Source: Saitoella complicata NRRL Y-17804
Lineage: Eukaryota; Ascomycota; Saitoellomycetes; Saitoellales; Saitoellaceae
DNA: 64,000 nt
NCBI RefSeq assembly: GCF_001661265.1
Contig: NW_017567014.1
Location: 124,001 to 188,000, forward strand
Direction of reading: 5' to 3'
Under the pieces are notes generated by a model. The model saw only the letters and a list, made by a program, of their open reading frames with translations, ran no database searches and was not told the DNA's origin. Position numbers and translations under genes: made by a program. Numbering within the stretch: position 1 is the first letter of the stretch; every line of letters begins with the position of its first letter. Of this stretch, positions 10,893 to 21,365 are shown one piece after another.

Positions 10893-12295
10893 ATGCTCCT
10901 CTCGGCGCTCAACTTCGCTCTCCTCTCGACCCTCTTCACGGGCTCAACTGAAGCCTTCTGGCGCTTGCCATGCAACAAGCCAATTGTCACCGAACGAATC
11001 GATCCGCTTGTTTCTCCGGGCGCAGTCTCGGGCCATGTCCATTCTGTCATGGGTTCCTCGGGCCTGAACTTTACTACGACCTTTGAGGGCCTTCGCGCGG
11101 GTGACTGCACCACATGTATGGTCAAGCAAGACATGTCCGTCTATTGGGTCAGTAATTGACCTTGCTCCCTCGTTGAAGCACTCAATTGACGGATGATCAG
11201 GTCCCGACGCTATACTACGCAGCGGAAAACGGCAGCTTCTTCCCCGTGTCGCAAGTTGGCGGTGTAACAGCTTACTACCTCCAACGCTACGACTCCCAGA
11301 ACTCTGCCACCTACTCCAACCTCACCGCCTTCCCCGACGGGTTCCGCATGCTCGCCGGTAACCCATTCCTCCGATCCTTCAACTCATCGAGTCCAGCGCA
11401 ACAGGCTGTGACATACAACTGCCTCAATGGCTCCACTCCTGCCCCTCAGACGCACGGGTTTCCCACGAACAATTGCCCCTCCGGTCTTCGTGCCCAGATC
11501 TTCTTCCCGTCGTGCTGGGATGGCGTGAATCTCGATTCGGCTGATCACAAGTCACATATGGCATACCCCGACGGCGTCGACGTCGGCAGTTGTCCCGACT
11601 CGCACCCAGTCAAGCTCATCTCCCTCTTCTACGAGGTCATCTGGAACGTGAACGCATTCGCTGATCAGTGGTACGGTGATTCCCAGCCTTTCGTCTGGTC
11701 AATGGGAGATCCCACTGGTTACGGGTACCACGGAGACTTCATCAACGGATGGGACAACAGCGTTTTGCAACAGGCTGTAGATGAGTGTACCGCCGACTCC
11801 GGCCTCATCGAGGACTGTAGCGTCTTTGATCTCTACACCAACCAGGAGACACGTACCTGCTCCAATGCCGTCCAAGTGGACGAGCAAATAGATGGTGAAC
11901 TCTCCGCTCTCCCCGGCTGCAACCCCGTCCAATACGGTCCCAACAACGCAGTGCCGCAGACTGGCTGCGGCGCAACCACACAAACTAGCGGCTCCAGCAA
12001 GGTCCTCGATTCATTCCAGTTGGTCTTCGCCAACCAGACAGGTGCAACAAACGCCGGGGATTACATCACCTACACCGCCCTGGACAGCTTTTCCCCCGAT
12101 GACTGTTCGCAGTTTTGCTACAGCGTGAGCGGTTGTAACTTCTTTAACCTCTGGTTGGGTCAGAATGTTAAAGACGGGTCATACTCGTACACCTGCTCCC
12201 TCTACCAACAGGGACACAATGCGACCGAGTGTGTGAACAAACAGGTCGGAAACGCCAAGTGCGTCCGTTCAGATGGTTATGTTCGAAGGTCATAA
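10893..12295 (+). CDS. Secreted DUF1996 protein with a cysteine-rich C-terminal domain
   Basis: Exons 10893-11147 and 11201-12295 give 449 residues. A signal peptide is clear (MLLSALNFALLSTLFTGSTEA, cleavage near residue 21). The DUF1996 domain follows, with PLVSPGAVSGHVHSVMG near the start and the later FPSCWDG, HMAYPDG, CPDSHP and GYGYHGDF blocks, which are family hallmarks. The last ~95 residues (LDSFQLVFA onward) have a repeated cysteine pattern (DDCSQFC, SGCNFFNLW, CSLYQQG, NAKC) that resembles a PAN/apple module; I am not sure of that name. DUF1996 proteins are secreted fungal proteins of unknown biochemical function, often cell-wall associated. Several N-x-S/T sites are present. No GPI signal is seen. 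Confidence 0.88.
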
Positions 12296-12449
12296 TTACG
12301 ATACAGATACCCAGATATAGAGAAGCGAATTTGGATTAGAACGCAGGATAGTTATTTTAGGATAGGTATATTATATAATGTTATGCAGATTCAAACCTCG
12401 ATTCAACGCCAAACGCACAAGAAACAAAACCAATCCATCCCTTCTCTGC

Positions 12450-13769
12450 TTACTCCTTTCTCTTCTTGACCTGCTTCCTATCACCACCCTCCCTCTTCCT
12501 TCTTCTGCTATCCCTTTGTTCTCCAAACTTGTCATCATCCATCTGGACAACAGCCTCCCTCTTTGCCTCCGCGACCGTGGTCAAGTTCTTCACAACCATG
12601 TTATCGCTAACACCATCGTACTTCGTCATCTTTGCATTGACCCTCTCCTCGATTGCCTCTACCAACAAGACGTCGCGCTCGGAGACAAAAGTGACGGATT
12701 CACCAGATCGTCCGGCACGGGCTGTACGACCGACTCTGTGCACATAATCGTCGGGGTCGCGGGGGAGGTCGTAGTTTACTACCATTTCGACGGTAGGGAT
12801 ATCAAGACCACGAGAGGCAACATCAGTAGCGACCAAAACCCGTGCAGCCTGCGCACGGAAACGACCGAGGGAGTCGACACGTTCGCGTTGAGGCATGTCG
12901 GAATGCAAGGCTGTGACACGAATACCGAGGGCACGAAGTGTCCTTCTGATAAGCTCGGCGGTGCGGGTTCGGTTGACGAAGATAATTGCAGATTTTTTCT
13001 CGTTGACTTCGAGGGAGAGGAGGGTGTGGAGGTAGGCCTCACGAACGTATGATGGCAAGAGAATGTAGGTTTGTTGCAGTGTCGATGGTACGGCAAGAGA
13101 GGATTCCACTTCGTGCAAAAATGGCTTCGAGCGTCCCGGTTTTGGCGGCTGTTCCGTCAATTGTCTGATAGCATCCGTCATGGTTGCGGTAAACAGGAGT
13201 GTCTGGCGATTCGATCCGTCGGGCAGCACACTCATACAATCCTCCAGCTCATCCGCAAAACTCGGGTTTAACAATCGATCCGCCTCATCAAGTACCAAAA
13301 ACTTGCACCTCTTCAAACCACCGATAGTCTCATCTCCATTACTTCTGATAATATCTGCCAAACGACCGGGCGTGGCAATGACCACATGCGGCCGTCTCGA
13401 CAACGCCAAACACTGCTGCATCATATCCATACCACCGACAACGACCGCATGCTTGAGATCCACAGGTGCACCAAGTGCGGCAAACTGCTCAGCAATCTGC
13501 AAGGCCAGCTCACGCGTCGGCGTCAACACAAGAGCATAGACACCCCACGGATCCCTCGACCACTTCTGCAAGATGGGAAGCGCGAACGCAGCAGTCTTCC
13601 CGGAACCGGTCCTAGCACCTCCGATACAGTCGTTGCCTTCGAGAATGGGCTTGATACATGCTGCCTGAATTGCGGTCGGTTTCCTGATGGACATGCTCGC
13701 CAAGGCGTCGACGAGCCATTTGTCTAAGCCGAGAGACTTGAAGGTCACGGATTCATTGAGATCGGCCAT
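12450..13769 (-). CDS. DBP8: DEAD-box RNA helicase Dbp8 (ribosome biogenesis)
   Basis: A single exon of 439 residues. Dbp8 is an ATP-dependent nucleolar RNA helicase needed for early 18S rRNA processing in yeast. Motifs appear in order: F-x-x-L-G-L plus PTAIQ (Q motif, 11-35), GGARTGSGKT (Walker A, 50-59), PTREL, TPGRL, DEAD (161-164), TAT in place of SAT (194-196), VATDVASRGLD and HRVGRTARAG. The GGARTGSGKT form, the short length and the compact basic tail (KQVKKRKE) fit Dbp8 better than other DEAD-box helicases. It is head to head with the MAPKK gene across 382 bp. Confidence 0.92.
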   Translation of the reverse strand: MADLNESVTFKSLGLDKWLVDALASMSIRKPTAIQAACIKPILEGNDCIGGARTGSGKTAAFALPILQKWSRDPWGVYALVLTPTRELALQIAEQFAALGAPVDLKHAVVVGGMDMMQQCLALSRRPHVVIATPGRLADIIRSNGDETIGGLKRCKFLVLDEADRLLNPSFADELEDCMSVLPDGSNRQTLLFTATMTDAIRQLTEQPPKPGRSKPFLHEVESSLAVPSTLQQTYILLPSYVREAYLHTLLSLEVNEKKSAIIFVNRTRTAELIRRTLRALGIRVTALHSDMPQRERVDSLGRFRAQAARVLVATDVASRGLDIPTVEMVVNYDLPRDPDDYVHRVGRTARAGRSGESVTFVSERDVLLVEAIEERVNAKMTKYDGVSDNMVVKNLTTVAEAKREAVVQMDDDKFGEQRDSRRRKREGGDRKQVKKRKE

Positions 13770-14151
13770 CCTTGTTCTGCCAGTGAACGGTTTCGGGTTT
13801 TTCTTACGCTATGTATAAAGTTTGCGGCGTATCGATAGAAGAGCTCGAGTTCGCCACAGGAGCACAGCCACACTGGAGGAGAAGGGAGGAGGAGCAGCCA
13901 GAGAGGAAGAGGGACTTGCCCAGAGGCAGAGGCTGGCTGGCTGTCCTGAATCAGCGCTGACGTTCAACAGCAGCTTGGACGTTTAGGTTTACCAGTGTTG
14001 TCTTCTCCCTGCTATTCGGTCCATGCACTTCGCTGCAGCGCTTGGAGACCGCCGTACTGTACAAACAAACACATGCGGATGTAACCTCCGTGCCGGAACG
14101 TCATAAACAGCAGCATTCATCCAGCAAACTTCATCAGCGACAACGACCACG
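13770..14151. promoter_or_regulatory. Divergent promoter, DBP8 / MAPKK
   Basis: This 382-bp interval lies between two divergent genes. It contains a TATA-like TATAAAG near 13813 and a purine-rich stretch (about 13875-13930). No gene is seen. Confidence 0.55.
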
Positions 14152-15530
14152 ATGTCCGCTCCTTTCATCCGTCCTACCATAGGCTCAGGTGGCAATGGCA
14201 ACAGCAACCGACCAAAGCTCTCTCTTCCATCCCTGGGCGTACCCCCATCACCAGCACACTCCCATGCTTCCGCATCAACAAACATCTCTTACCAATCATC
14301 GTCAATAGCATCAGGCAACCTACCGATTTACCCAAATTACCAAGCACAACAGAGAGATGGACGTCCACGGTTAAAGCTCACGCCAATCCCTTCTCCGGCA
14401 ATGACGCCAATACCAAATCAACCACAACAAGAGCCGGGATCAGCAAGCTCAGCAGGGAACTCTTTCAACCAAGAGATCCGCAGGGCACTCGGTGTCGAAG
14501 ATGAATTGGAAGAGAGTCTTGCAAGCGGAACACCGAAACCCGCTGCGGCTGTAACCATGGGTGACCTGGACGAAGAAGGTTGGCGCAACGCTGCCCGCGA
14601 AGGAGAAATTACAGAGCTGGGAAAACTCGGCGAAGGAACAAGCGGCACAGTAACGAAATGTGCCCTGAGAAGCAGTGGCGTTGTATTCGCTCTGAAGACA
14701 GTACCAGCAGATCCGAATCCAGAAGTACAACGTCAAATCCTACGAGAGATCGCCTTCAACAGATCATGTTCGTCACCGCATATCGTGCAATATTATGGCG
14801 CCTTCTTGGCAGATCCACATTCTAATCTTTCTATCTGCATGGAGTTTTGTGAGGGAGGATCGTTGGATGCTATTTATAAGAGAGTGAAGGCACGAGGTGG
14901 CAGGACGGGAGAGAAGGTGCTGGGAAAGATTGCGGATGGAGTTCTGAATGGACTGGGTTATCTTCATGATCGTCGGATCATTCATCGAGGTGCGTGAATC
15001 CATCTCCTGTGATAGACTTACAGCCGACTGATGAGCGCACAGATATCAAGCCGTCCAACATCTTGCTCACCCGCGCTGGTCAAGTTAAGTTATGTGATTT
15101 TGGTGTCTCGGGAGAATTAGTCAACTCCTTGGCAGGCACGTTTACGGGGACTTCCTACTACATGGCTCCAGAACGCATTCAGGGAGAGCCATACACCGTC
15201 ACATCAGATGTCTGGTCACTCGGTCTCACCCTCATGGAAGTCGCCCAAAACCGCTTCCCATTTCCTCCAGAAGGCGAGCCACCTCTCATGCCAATCGAAC
15301 TCCTAACCTACATTGTCTCGACCCCAAGTCCGGAACTTCAAGACGAACCACAACTCGGAATCAAATGGAGTGCAGCCTTCAAGCACTTCCTAAACATCTG
15401 CCTAACCAAGGACAGAACACAACGACCATCGCCACGACAGATGCTGGGCCATCCATGGGCGGAAGGAATGAGGCAGAAAAAGGTGGATGTGGCAAAGTTT
15501 TTGCAGCAAGTGTGGGAGTGGGAGGCCTGA
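14152..15530 (+). CDS. MKK1: MAP kinase kinase of the cell-wall-integrity type
   Basis: Exons 14152-14989 and 15043-15530 give 441 residues; the intron splits the codon for the HRD aspartate. The disordered N-terminus (1-140) holds a basic-hydrophobic patch ([10 protein letters not shown], 71-80) that could be a MAPK docking site. The kinase domain shows LGEGTSGTV (159-167), K182 in FALKTV, HRD (278-280), DFG (298-300) and the MAPKK activation loop S[16 protein letters not shown] with S308 and T312 as the likely phospho-sites. The C-terminal end (FLQQVWEW) matches fungal Mkk1/Pek1 kinases that relay Pkc1-Bck1 signals to Slt2. The pathway assignment is by family resemblance. Confidence 0.87.
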
Positions 15531-15694
15531 TAATGCTGTGTGACGTTGGCTGGATCAACTATCATTATGCATATCGGTATGGTGCCATTATATATTGCGG
15601 TATCGCTTTATCCCCTGGACGGCTGTATCCTTTCTCATCGCATGTCCTTCTCTTACAGTGTCGTACCTCAGGATCAGTAGTGCAGCTTCTACTC

Positions 15695-16078
15695 TTATAG
15701 TTTGGGCCGGAACGCACTCCCTGCCTGCCGCAAGAGCTTCGAAAGGCTGCCTGACTGTTCTAGTTTGTCCAAATCGCTCGAGCCTGTACCCCGTCAGTAA
15801 TGCATTTAAACCAGCCGGTGGCGGGCGGACGTACCTCCAACCTGCTTCCCGCCAATGAAGACGTTCGGCACGGTGGACTGGTTCGTCTTCTCCTTCAAGT
15901 AATCCTGAATAGCAGCTCCGTCGTCCCGGAGATCGAGCTCAATAGCTCTGAAGACGGCGTATTTGTTAACGAGGAGGTTCTTCGCTTTCGTGCAAAATGG
16001 GCAGTAGCTCTTGCTGAAGACGACGACGGCGTTCTCCTTGACAAGCTTTTCTACCAGGGTCTTTGCTGCTGATGCCAT
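15695..16078 (-). CDS. Dithiol glutaredoxin
   Basis: Exons 15835-16078 and 15783-15695 (minus) give 110 residues. Glutaredoxins reduce disulfides and glutathione adducts using glutathione. The active site is CPFC at residues 26-29 (FSKSYCPFCTKAK), followed by the TVP cis-proline loop and the GG of the glutathione site (FIGGKQVGG). The intron interrupts the glycine codon after QVG. CPFC differs from the commoner CPYC but is found in natural members. I see no ATG further upstream that would add a mitochondrial presequence, so a cytosolic form is most likely. It shares a 134-bp promoter with the translin gene. Confidence 0.92.
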
Positions 16079-16157
16079 TGTAATGATCTGTGATGTACTT
16101 GGTGTTTTGGTCAAGAGAGGAGGATTGCGCAAATGGAATGACGTCTTGCAAATCCGG

Positions 16158-16166
16158 CAATTGCAA
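16158..16166 (+). promoter_or_regulatory. CAATTGCAA element in the GRX/translin promoter
   Basis: This exact copy lies 80 bp upstream of the glutaredoxin start and 47 bp upstream of the translin start. A bidirectional role is possible. Confidence 0.4.
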
Positions 16167-16212
16167 GTGTAACGTAGACAAAACACCAACGACAACAACT
16201 ACCTCGTTAGCA

Positions 16213-17103
16213 ATGGCTGAGATTGACATGACTCACGAGGCGACTCCTCTGGTTGACCCCGAAATCTTCGTCCGTGTTCAGCAATGTATGCCCGTCCTGC
16301 CTCTCGAGCCTGTTCTGTATTGACAACTCTTTATCCAGCCATCGACGAAGATGCCCTCGTTCGAGAATCACTAAGAGCAACCATCAAGGAGCTCGAACGC
16401 TACACAAGGACCATCCTCGCTATACTTGCCCGCTCCCACTCAACATCGTCCGCCCAACTCCCCTCCGTTCTCAAATCCACCGGGAAGCACTTCAACGATC
16501 TACGAACTGCATTGAAGCAGCTCTCAGATGTGGCATCGGAACACCCGTACTACAAGTATAACGGCATGTGGACGAACCAATTACAACAGGCGTCCTATTG
16601 TGCCGTGTTATATGCTTGGCTCGGTGGAAGCATTAGTGAATCAGTTGCGCAGGAAGGACGCCTTCTGTCCATCGAGGAGGTTGGCCAGGTTCTTGATGGT
16701 AGGTCATGTATGCGGCGTTTGTGTGCTCTGCTAACTCTGGTATACAGTCCCAGTCAACGTTGCCGACAAGGACATCTTCCACCTCACAATCGAAGAATAC
16801 CTCCACTCCCTGGTCTCCCTTATCAATGAGCTTTCGCGTCTTGCGATCAATTCTGTGACTCTCGGTATCTACCAAAGGCCACTTCTCATTAGCCGTTTCG
16901 TGAAGGATTTGTTTGCTGCTTTCCAGGTCTTGAACTTGAAGAATGACAGTTTGCGAAGACGGTTCGATAGCATCAAGTGAGTTCTCGTATGATACATTTA
17001 ACGAGAGATATCTGACCATGGTCATAGATACGATGTGAAGAAGGTTGAGGAGGTCGTCTACGACTTGAGTCTTCGCGGCAAGATTGATCCCTCCTCCAAC
17101 TAG
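16213..17103 (+). CDS. TSN1: Translin (DNA/RNA-binding, C3PO subunit family)
   Basis: Exons 16213-16285, 16339-16698, 16748-16976 and 17028-17103 give 245 residues. Translin forms a helical octamer and, with Trax, the C3PO endoribonuclease that processes small RNA and tRNA fragments. The C-terminal half is diagnostic: LAINSVTLG, then RPLLISRFV, NLKNDSLRRRFDSIKYDVKKVEE and the VVYDLSLRG end. The length fits the family (about 230 residues). No Trax gene is visible in this window. The start gives a short acidic N-terminus; the first intron interrupts the codon after VQQ. Confidence 0.94.
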
Positions 17104-17318
17104 GGTATATCATTCATGGGTTATGGACGGACTTGTATGATTATAGCGGTATGGCGCATTGTGAAGACCTCTAGCATTGTTCAAGATGCTCCTCTCGTTC
17201 GATTATTATGAGTAATATGCTTTCACCTCTGCTCAGATGTACTATGATAGATCCCTCTCCCTATTAAATCGTACATATGCCAATAATGATGCATCCTAAC
17301 TCGCCTCCCAATTGCTGC

Positions 17319-19046
17319 TCACATCACGATACAACACCTCGACCCCGTACTCTCCTCCTTCGCCGTTGGTGGCTTACTACTCACTCGCTTCTCAACCCGC
17401 GGCGCCGGCCCCGGCTCCTCAACTTTATCGAACACCTGCATCGGTCCTAGTCGTGCCACAGACTCTGGCGGAATAATCGTCGTCCCGACACCGGCACTCC
17501 GTCTCGATGCCGCCATCCCCTCACTCTCCACCTCGAGTTGTTGCTCTGGGGAAAACACCCGTTGCCCGGTTCCATTCGTCCTATTCCCACTCTTCGTAGA
17601 GCTCTCGCCTCCACTCTCGCTATACTCCCTACTCCCCTGTCTACTCCCCATTGCAATCATCGGCTTCCGCTGTCTTGCGAACGGTTCCGTCTGTGTACCC
17701 ACCTCGGGCCCGGGGAACGAAGTCCGTGTGATAGGTGGTGAAGGTAATGGGGATTCAACGACGTGCATCTCCTCGGCTGTAGCGAGCTGAATGGGTTCGA
17801 CGCCAAGAGGTGGAGTTAAGTGTCGTATGTACGGCTCCGCTGTCGCGGCCGGTTGTCCCGTATGTGTCGGTGATTGCGTATAACTTGTTGACTCTAATAT
17901 TACTTCGTGCGCAGGGAGTATCTGGATTGGTTGTTGCTCCGCGGCGGCCGTCGCATGCGCCGACACAGGCGATGTAGGGAGTAACACAACCCCCCCGTCC
18001 AACCCATGTCCCTGTACATACCCGACAGTCTGCTCATCCGTCCCAAGATACGTGTCAATAAAATCATCCACATCCCCCGCCCCAACAGTCGATGGTGGAT
18101 GACCCAAATCCTTAATCCCCACAACCTCCCCCGGGGTGGGCATAGCTCCATACGCCAACATCTCCGCCTCCAAGATCCTCTGCCTCTGCTCCTCCTCTTC
18201 CATTTCACTCGGCCGCCGTAGGAGTGGTTGACCGTCTTTATCCCACACTGTGACGAAGGCGTGTTTCCCCTCTGCCATCTCACGCTCAAATCGTTCGCGT
18301 TCGAGGCGTTTCGCGACTGTTGGTAGAAGCTGCTGCTCAGGCTGTAAATGCGGAGATGGCGTATAAGGGCTAATCCAAGGTGGTGTGCCGGCGGGTGCTT
18401 TCGGTGTTGTGGTACGTGGTGTACTCATTCCATTTCCGCTTACCGACTTTTGCCGCCGGCGTTTGGAGGAGGTGGAGCCCACGGATTTTGTGCGGCGAGG
18501 GGAGGGGGTAAATGGCTCTTCTGGTTCTGGTGGAATCGGGATGTTTAGTGGCATTGTCGGTGACCGCGGTACGCCTTCGCTCCTTGACTGGATGTGAAGT
18601 GAAGATCCTGTACTGTCTTTTGATCCTCGCCTGACTCGTGTATCCACAGGTATTTTGGCGGCTTGCGCACGGTTGAGAGACCTGCTCCGGATAATGCTGG
18701 TGGTAACCTCATACCCTGACAAAATCGCATCCTCCGAATCACTCGCGCTCTCATCACCCACGAGTGACTGCCTCTGACTCCGCGGACTCCGTATCGGTCT
18801 CGAGAAATTCCGTGGTGAGGACGCTTGTTGGGAGGAGGACGCACTGGCCACACTCCCCCGATCGGTGAGCTCTGAACGAGAAAGGTTGATACGCGGGATC
18901 AAATCTCGTTTCTTGAATGGCGAAGGAGGTTCTTCGGGTTTGTTGACCGGTGGAGCTAGGACGTACAGTGTTGTTGGAGTCGACGATGACATGGCTGAAG
19001 GATGTTCATCCGAGCTGGCAGACACACCCGCTACCGCCGTCGCCAT
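17319..19046 (-). CDS. Disordered protein with C-terminal CaaX box
   Basis: I do not recognise the family. The open frame from the ATG at 19046 gives 575 residues; the frame stays open upstream to about 19121 but without an ATG. Composition is rich in Ser, Pro, Thr and charged residues, with PPSPFKKRDLIPRINLSRSEL near the N-terminus and several SP/TP sites. A short ordered stretch may lie at LLPTVAKRLERERFEREMAEGKHAFVTVW-like positions about 265-300. The protein ends SRCCIVM. The last four residues (CIVM) form a CaaX box, predicted to be farnesylated, and the preceding Cys could be palmitoylated. That would anchor it to a membrane. Function unknown. It is divergent from the BAG gene across 194 bp. 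Confidence 0.75.
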   Translation of the reverse strand: MATAVAGVSASSDEHPSAMSSSTPTTLYVLAPPVNKPEEPPSPFKKRDLIPRINLSRSELTDRGSVASASSSQQASSPRNFSRPIRSPRSQRQSLVGDESASDSEDAILSGYEVTTSIIRSRSLNRAQAAKIPVDTRVRRGSKDSTGSSLHIQSRSEGVPRSPTMPLNIPIPPEPEEPFTPSPRRTKSVGSTSSKRRRQKSVSGNGMSTPRTTTPKAPAGTPPWISPYTPSPHLQPEQQLLPTVAKRLERERFEREMAEGKHAFVTVWDKDGQPLLRRPSEMEEEEQRQRILEAEMLAYGAMPTPGEVVGIKDLGHPPSTVGAGDVDDFIDTYLGTDEQTVGYVQGHGLDGGVVLLPTSPVSAHATAAAEQQPIQILPAHEVILESTSYTQSPTHTGQPAATAEPYIRHLTPPLGVEPIQLATAEEMHVVESPLPSPPITRTSFPGPEVGTQTEPFARQRKPMIAMGSRQGSREYSESGGESSTKSGNRTNGTGQRVFSPEQQLEVESEGMAASRRSAGVGTTIIPPESVARLGPMQVFDKVEEPGPAPRVEKRVSSKPPTAKEESTGSRCCIVM

Positions 19047-19240
19047 CTCTCCGGCTGTATGCTGTCCTGTCTGTTTGTAAGGAGCCCCCGACTGAATGCT
19101 CCTTCTCCTGAAAGATGTCAACAGCTCCGACCTTGCCCATGCTGCAACCGCGCATCAACTTGCATGAACCGAGGCAACTGTAATTCACTCCGCCGTTTCT
19201 CGAAGTCTCCGTCATTTCCAGAGAACATCGTATAACCACA

Positions 19241-20022
19241 ATGAAGGCATTCTTCAACAGCATGAGAGGACACCCGACGGGCGGCCACGACTATGTTACA
19301 GTCGCACACGGCAAGGACAGGTATCACTTCGAGTTCCCTGATGACTCCATCGATCAAGGCGAGGTCACTGTCGCGCAGGTGAAGAGAAAGTGTGCGGTAA
19401 GTCGCATCTTCGTCGGATGTCGATCGGTGCTGATTCTGACTTTTGGTCGCGATAGGAAGCGAGTGGGTGTGATCTGGACCGGATCAACCTGCTATTTGGT
19501 GGAACATCACTTAAAAAGCCAGATGCCACCCTCGCTCAGGCAAACATCAGAAGTGGATCAAAGATTCTCATGATGGCCTCAAAGGTGCGCAATACATTTC
19601 CTCTTCGCGAACGCCCGCTGATAAATGGTGAACAGGCTACACCACAAGCACCCCCCAAAGCCCCCACACCAACCCCTAAAGCCGTCCCACCCACCCCAAA
19701 AACGCCCTCCGAACAAATAGACCACTACCTCAACGAAACCAACACCCTCTACCTCCCCGCCATCAATGCATTCTGCTCCAACCCCCCTTCCGACGAAAAA
19801 AAGCGCAAAGACACGCACCTTCGGCTCTCCGAGACAATTCTTGGACGGCTTCTTATGTTCGATGGGATTGATGTTAGTGAGGATGGGACGGGGGCGTTGA
19901 GGCAGAAGAGGAAGGATGCGGTGAAGTATACGCAGGGGTTGTTGGATCGGTTGGATAGGGCGGTGAAGGGGAAGAAGGAGAGCGAAGGAGGGGAGGTGGA
20001 TGGGACGGAGACGCAGGCATGA
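19241..20022 (+). CDS. Ubiquitin-like plus BAG domain cochaperone of Hsp70
   Basis: Exon 1 is 19241-19396 and exon 2 begins at 19456. If read through, it gives 240 residues. An N-terminal ubiquitin-like domain (VTVAHGKDRYHFEF, then LLFGGTSLKKPDATLAQ and GSKILMMAS) is followed by a Pro-rich linker. A BAG domain (about 135-225) follows, with a long amphipathic helix (YLNETNTLYLPAINAF, then LRLSETILGRLLMFDGID and LLDRLDRAVKG). BAG domains stimulate nucleotide release from Hsp70. S. pombe has comparable Ubl-BAG proteins. Positions 19585-19635 look like a 51-nt intron (GTGCGC...ACAG, branch-like CTGAT) that lacks a stop and is a multiple of three. Either a 240- or a 223-residue protein is possible. 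Confidence 0.88.
19585..19635 (+). other. Possible in-frame 51-nt intron in the BAG gene
   Basis: It starts GTGCGC and ends GAACAG, with CTGATAAAT near the middle. It lies exactly at the end of the Ubl domain. It is 17 codons long and contains no stop, so splicing or retention both give a full-length protein. Confidence 0.55.
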
Positions 20023-20206
20023 GCTATTGCGGTATACAGTTTGGCATGATATGAATAAGCCTGGGACGTCGACGGGCGGCAAGGACTTGCAGATGGAGAA
20101 CAGCACAACGTATCATCCATCGCTTCCAACAGATGGATGATGAGGTAGACAGTTGGCTCATAACGAATTTACGTTACTGCTACGTAAGACTCTTCGCCCA
20201 GCTGCT

Positions 20207-20215
20207 CAATTGCAA
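20207..20215 (+). promoter_or_regulatory. CAATTGCAA element upstream of the FIT gene
   Basis: This exact copy lies 44 bp upstream of the start codon of the FIT/Scs3 gene. Confidence 0.4.
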
Positions 20216-20258
20216 GTCGCATTTTCTTTTTTTTTCGTACGACTGCACGCGAAATCCG

Positions 20259-21223
20259 ATGACCTCACAGATCCGCGAGCGCCCCGAGCGCGACGTCGAA
20301 ACTCCTCCTCCAATAATTCCAGCATTCAATCCCAAGATGCCAGAAGGAATCGAACTACGAAACAGAGAAGGCCCATCGCCAGACCTCAAAGAAGCCCTCG
20401 ACGAAATCGCAAATCCATCAGTTCCTTCGGTCTCAGCAACCGTCCCCCTTACTGTCCCCAAACTCAATGCCCTCGATTACTTCGTCCTCTTTCTCTACCC
20501 CTCAACCCTCCTCCTCGGCTACCTCATGCCAAAAACGAAATCCTACTTTGCCTCAAAGCATAACCTCGTCAATTTGTTGTTTGTGAAGAACGGGTGGGCG
20601 TGGACGAGTATTGCGTTTTGGTATCATTTTTCGAGATTACGGAGGAGCGATAGGCTTAAGGCTGCGTTGAGGTGGGCGTTGGCGACGTTTTGGTGGGTGT
20701 TGATCACGCAGTGGTGTTTTGGGCCGCCGATTATGGTACGTTGCATACACTCCATCCTCTCTTCTCAATGCTAACTCTCTCGTAGGACCGCGCATTCACG
20801 GCTACGGGTGGGCTTTGCCAAATTGCCCAACAGGAAGTCGCCCAACCCGGGCTAACCTCCATGCCTCAAAACGCCGCGATCGTTACCTCCGCAGCCTGCC
20901 GCGCCGTCCGCGGAAAATGGTCCGGAGGCTACGACCTCTCCGGCCACGTCTTCATCCTCGTCCACTCCTCCCTCTTCCTCTGGTACGAGCTCTACCCCAT
21001 CCTCGCAGATGGCGGCGAAGCAGCGACTCATGCGGCGACGAAGACGGTGTTGAGTGTACTTGTGTTGTGGTGGTGGATGTTGTTGATTACTGCGGCGTTT
21101 TTTCATACGTGGAATGAGAAGATTACGGGGTTGTTGGCGGGGTTCGTGGAGTGGGCGATTGTTTATTTCTTTGCGGTTAGACATCCCAGGACGAGGGATG
21201 TTGTTGGTGTGCCCCATTTGTGA
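20259..21223 (+). CDS. SCS3: FIT-family ER lipid protein (Scs3/FITM)
   Basis: Exons 20259-20735 and 20786-21223 give 304 residues with about six hydrophobic helices. FIT proteins are ER membrane acyl-CoA diphosphatases that support lipid droplet budding and phospholipid balance. The signature segment GGYDLSGHVFILVHSSLFLWYEL (about 210-232) holds the conserved first histidine. A second histidine lies in TAAFFHTWNEKITGL, as expected for the catalytic pair. The chosen ATG (20259) gives a short hydrophilic N-terminus; an upstream in-frame ATG at 20133 would add 42 residues that are unlike the family. Scs3 in yeast is linked to inositol metabolism. Confidence 0.9.
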
Positions 21224-21365
21224 AGGGGAATAATAGAGTGTTGCATGGTAATGGGATCACATATTGGACGATGGGCATTGAGGATCTTATAGGAATATAT
21301 CCGCTAACGACTTTTTCATCGCGCATACGCAATATACCAGATATGCGGTTCAGTGACGTTTATCC

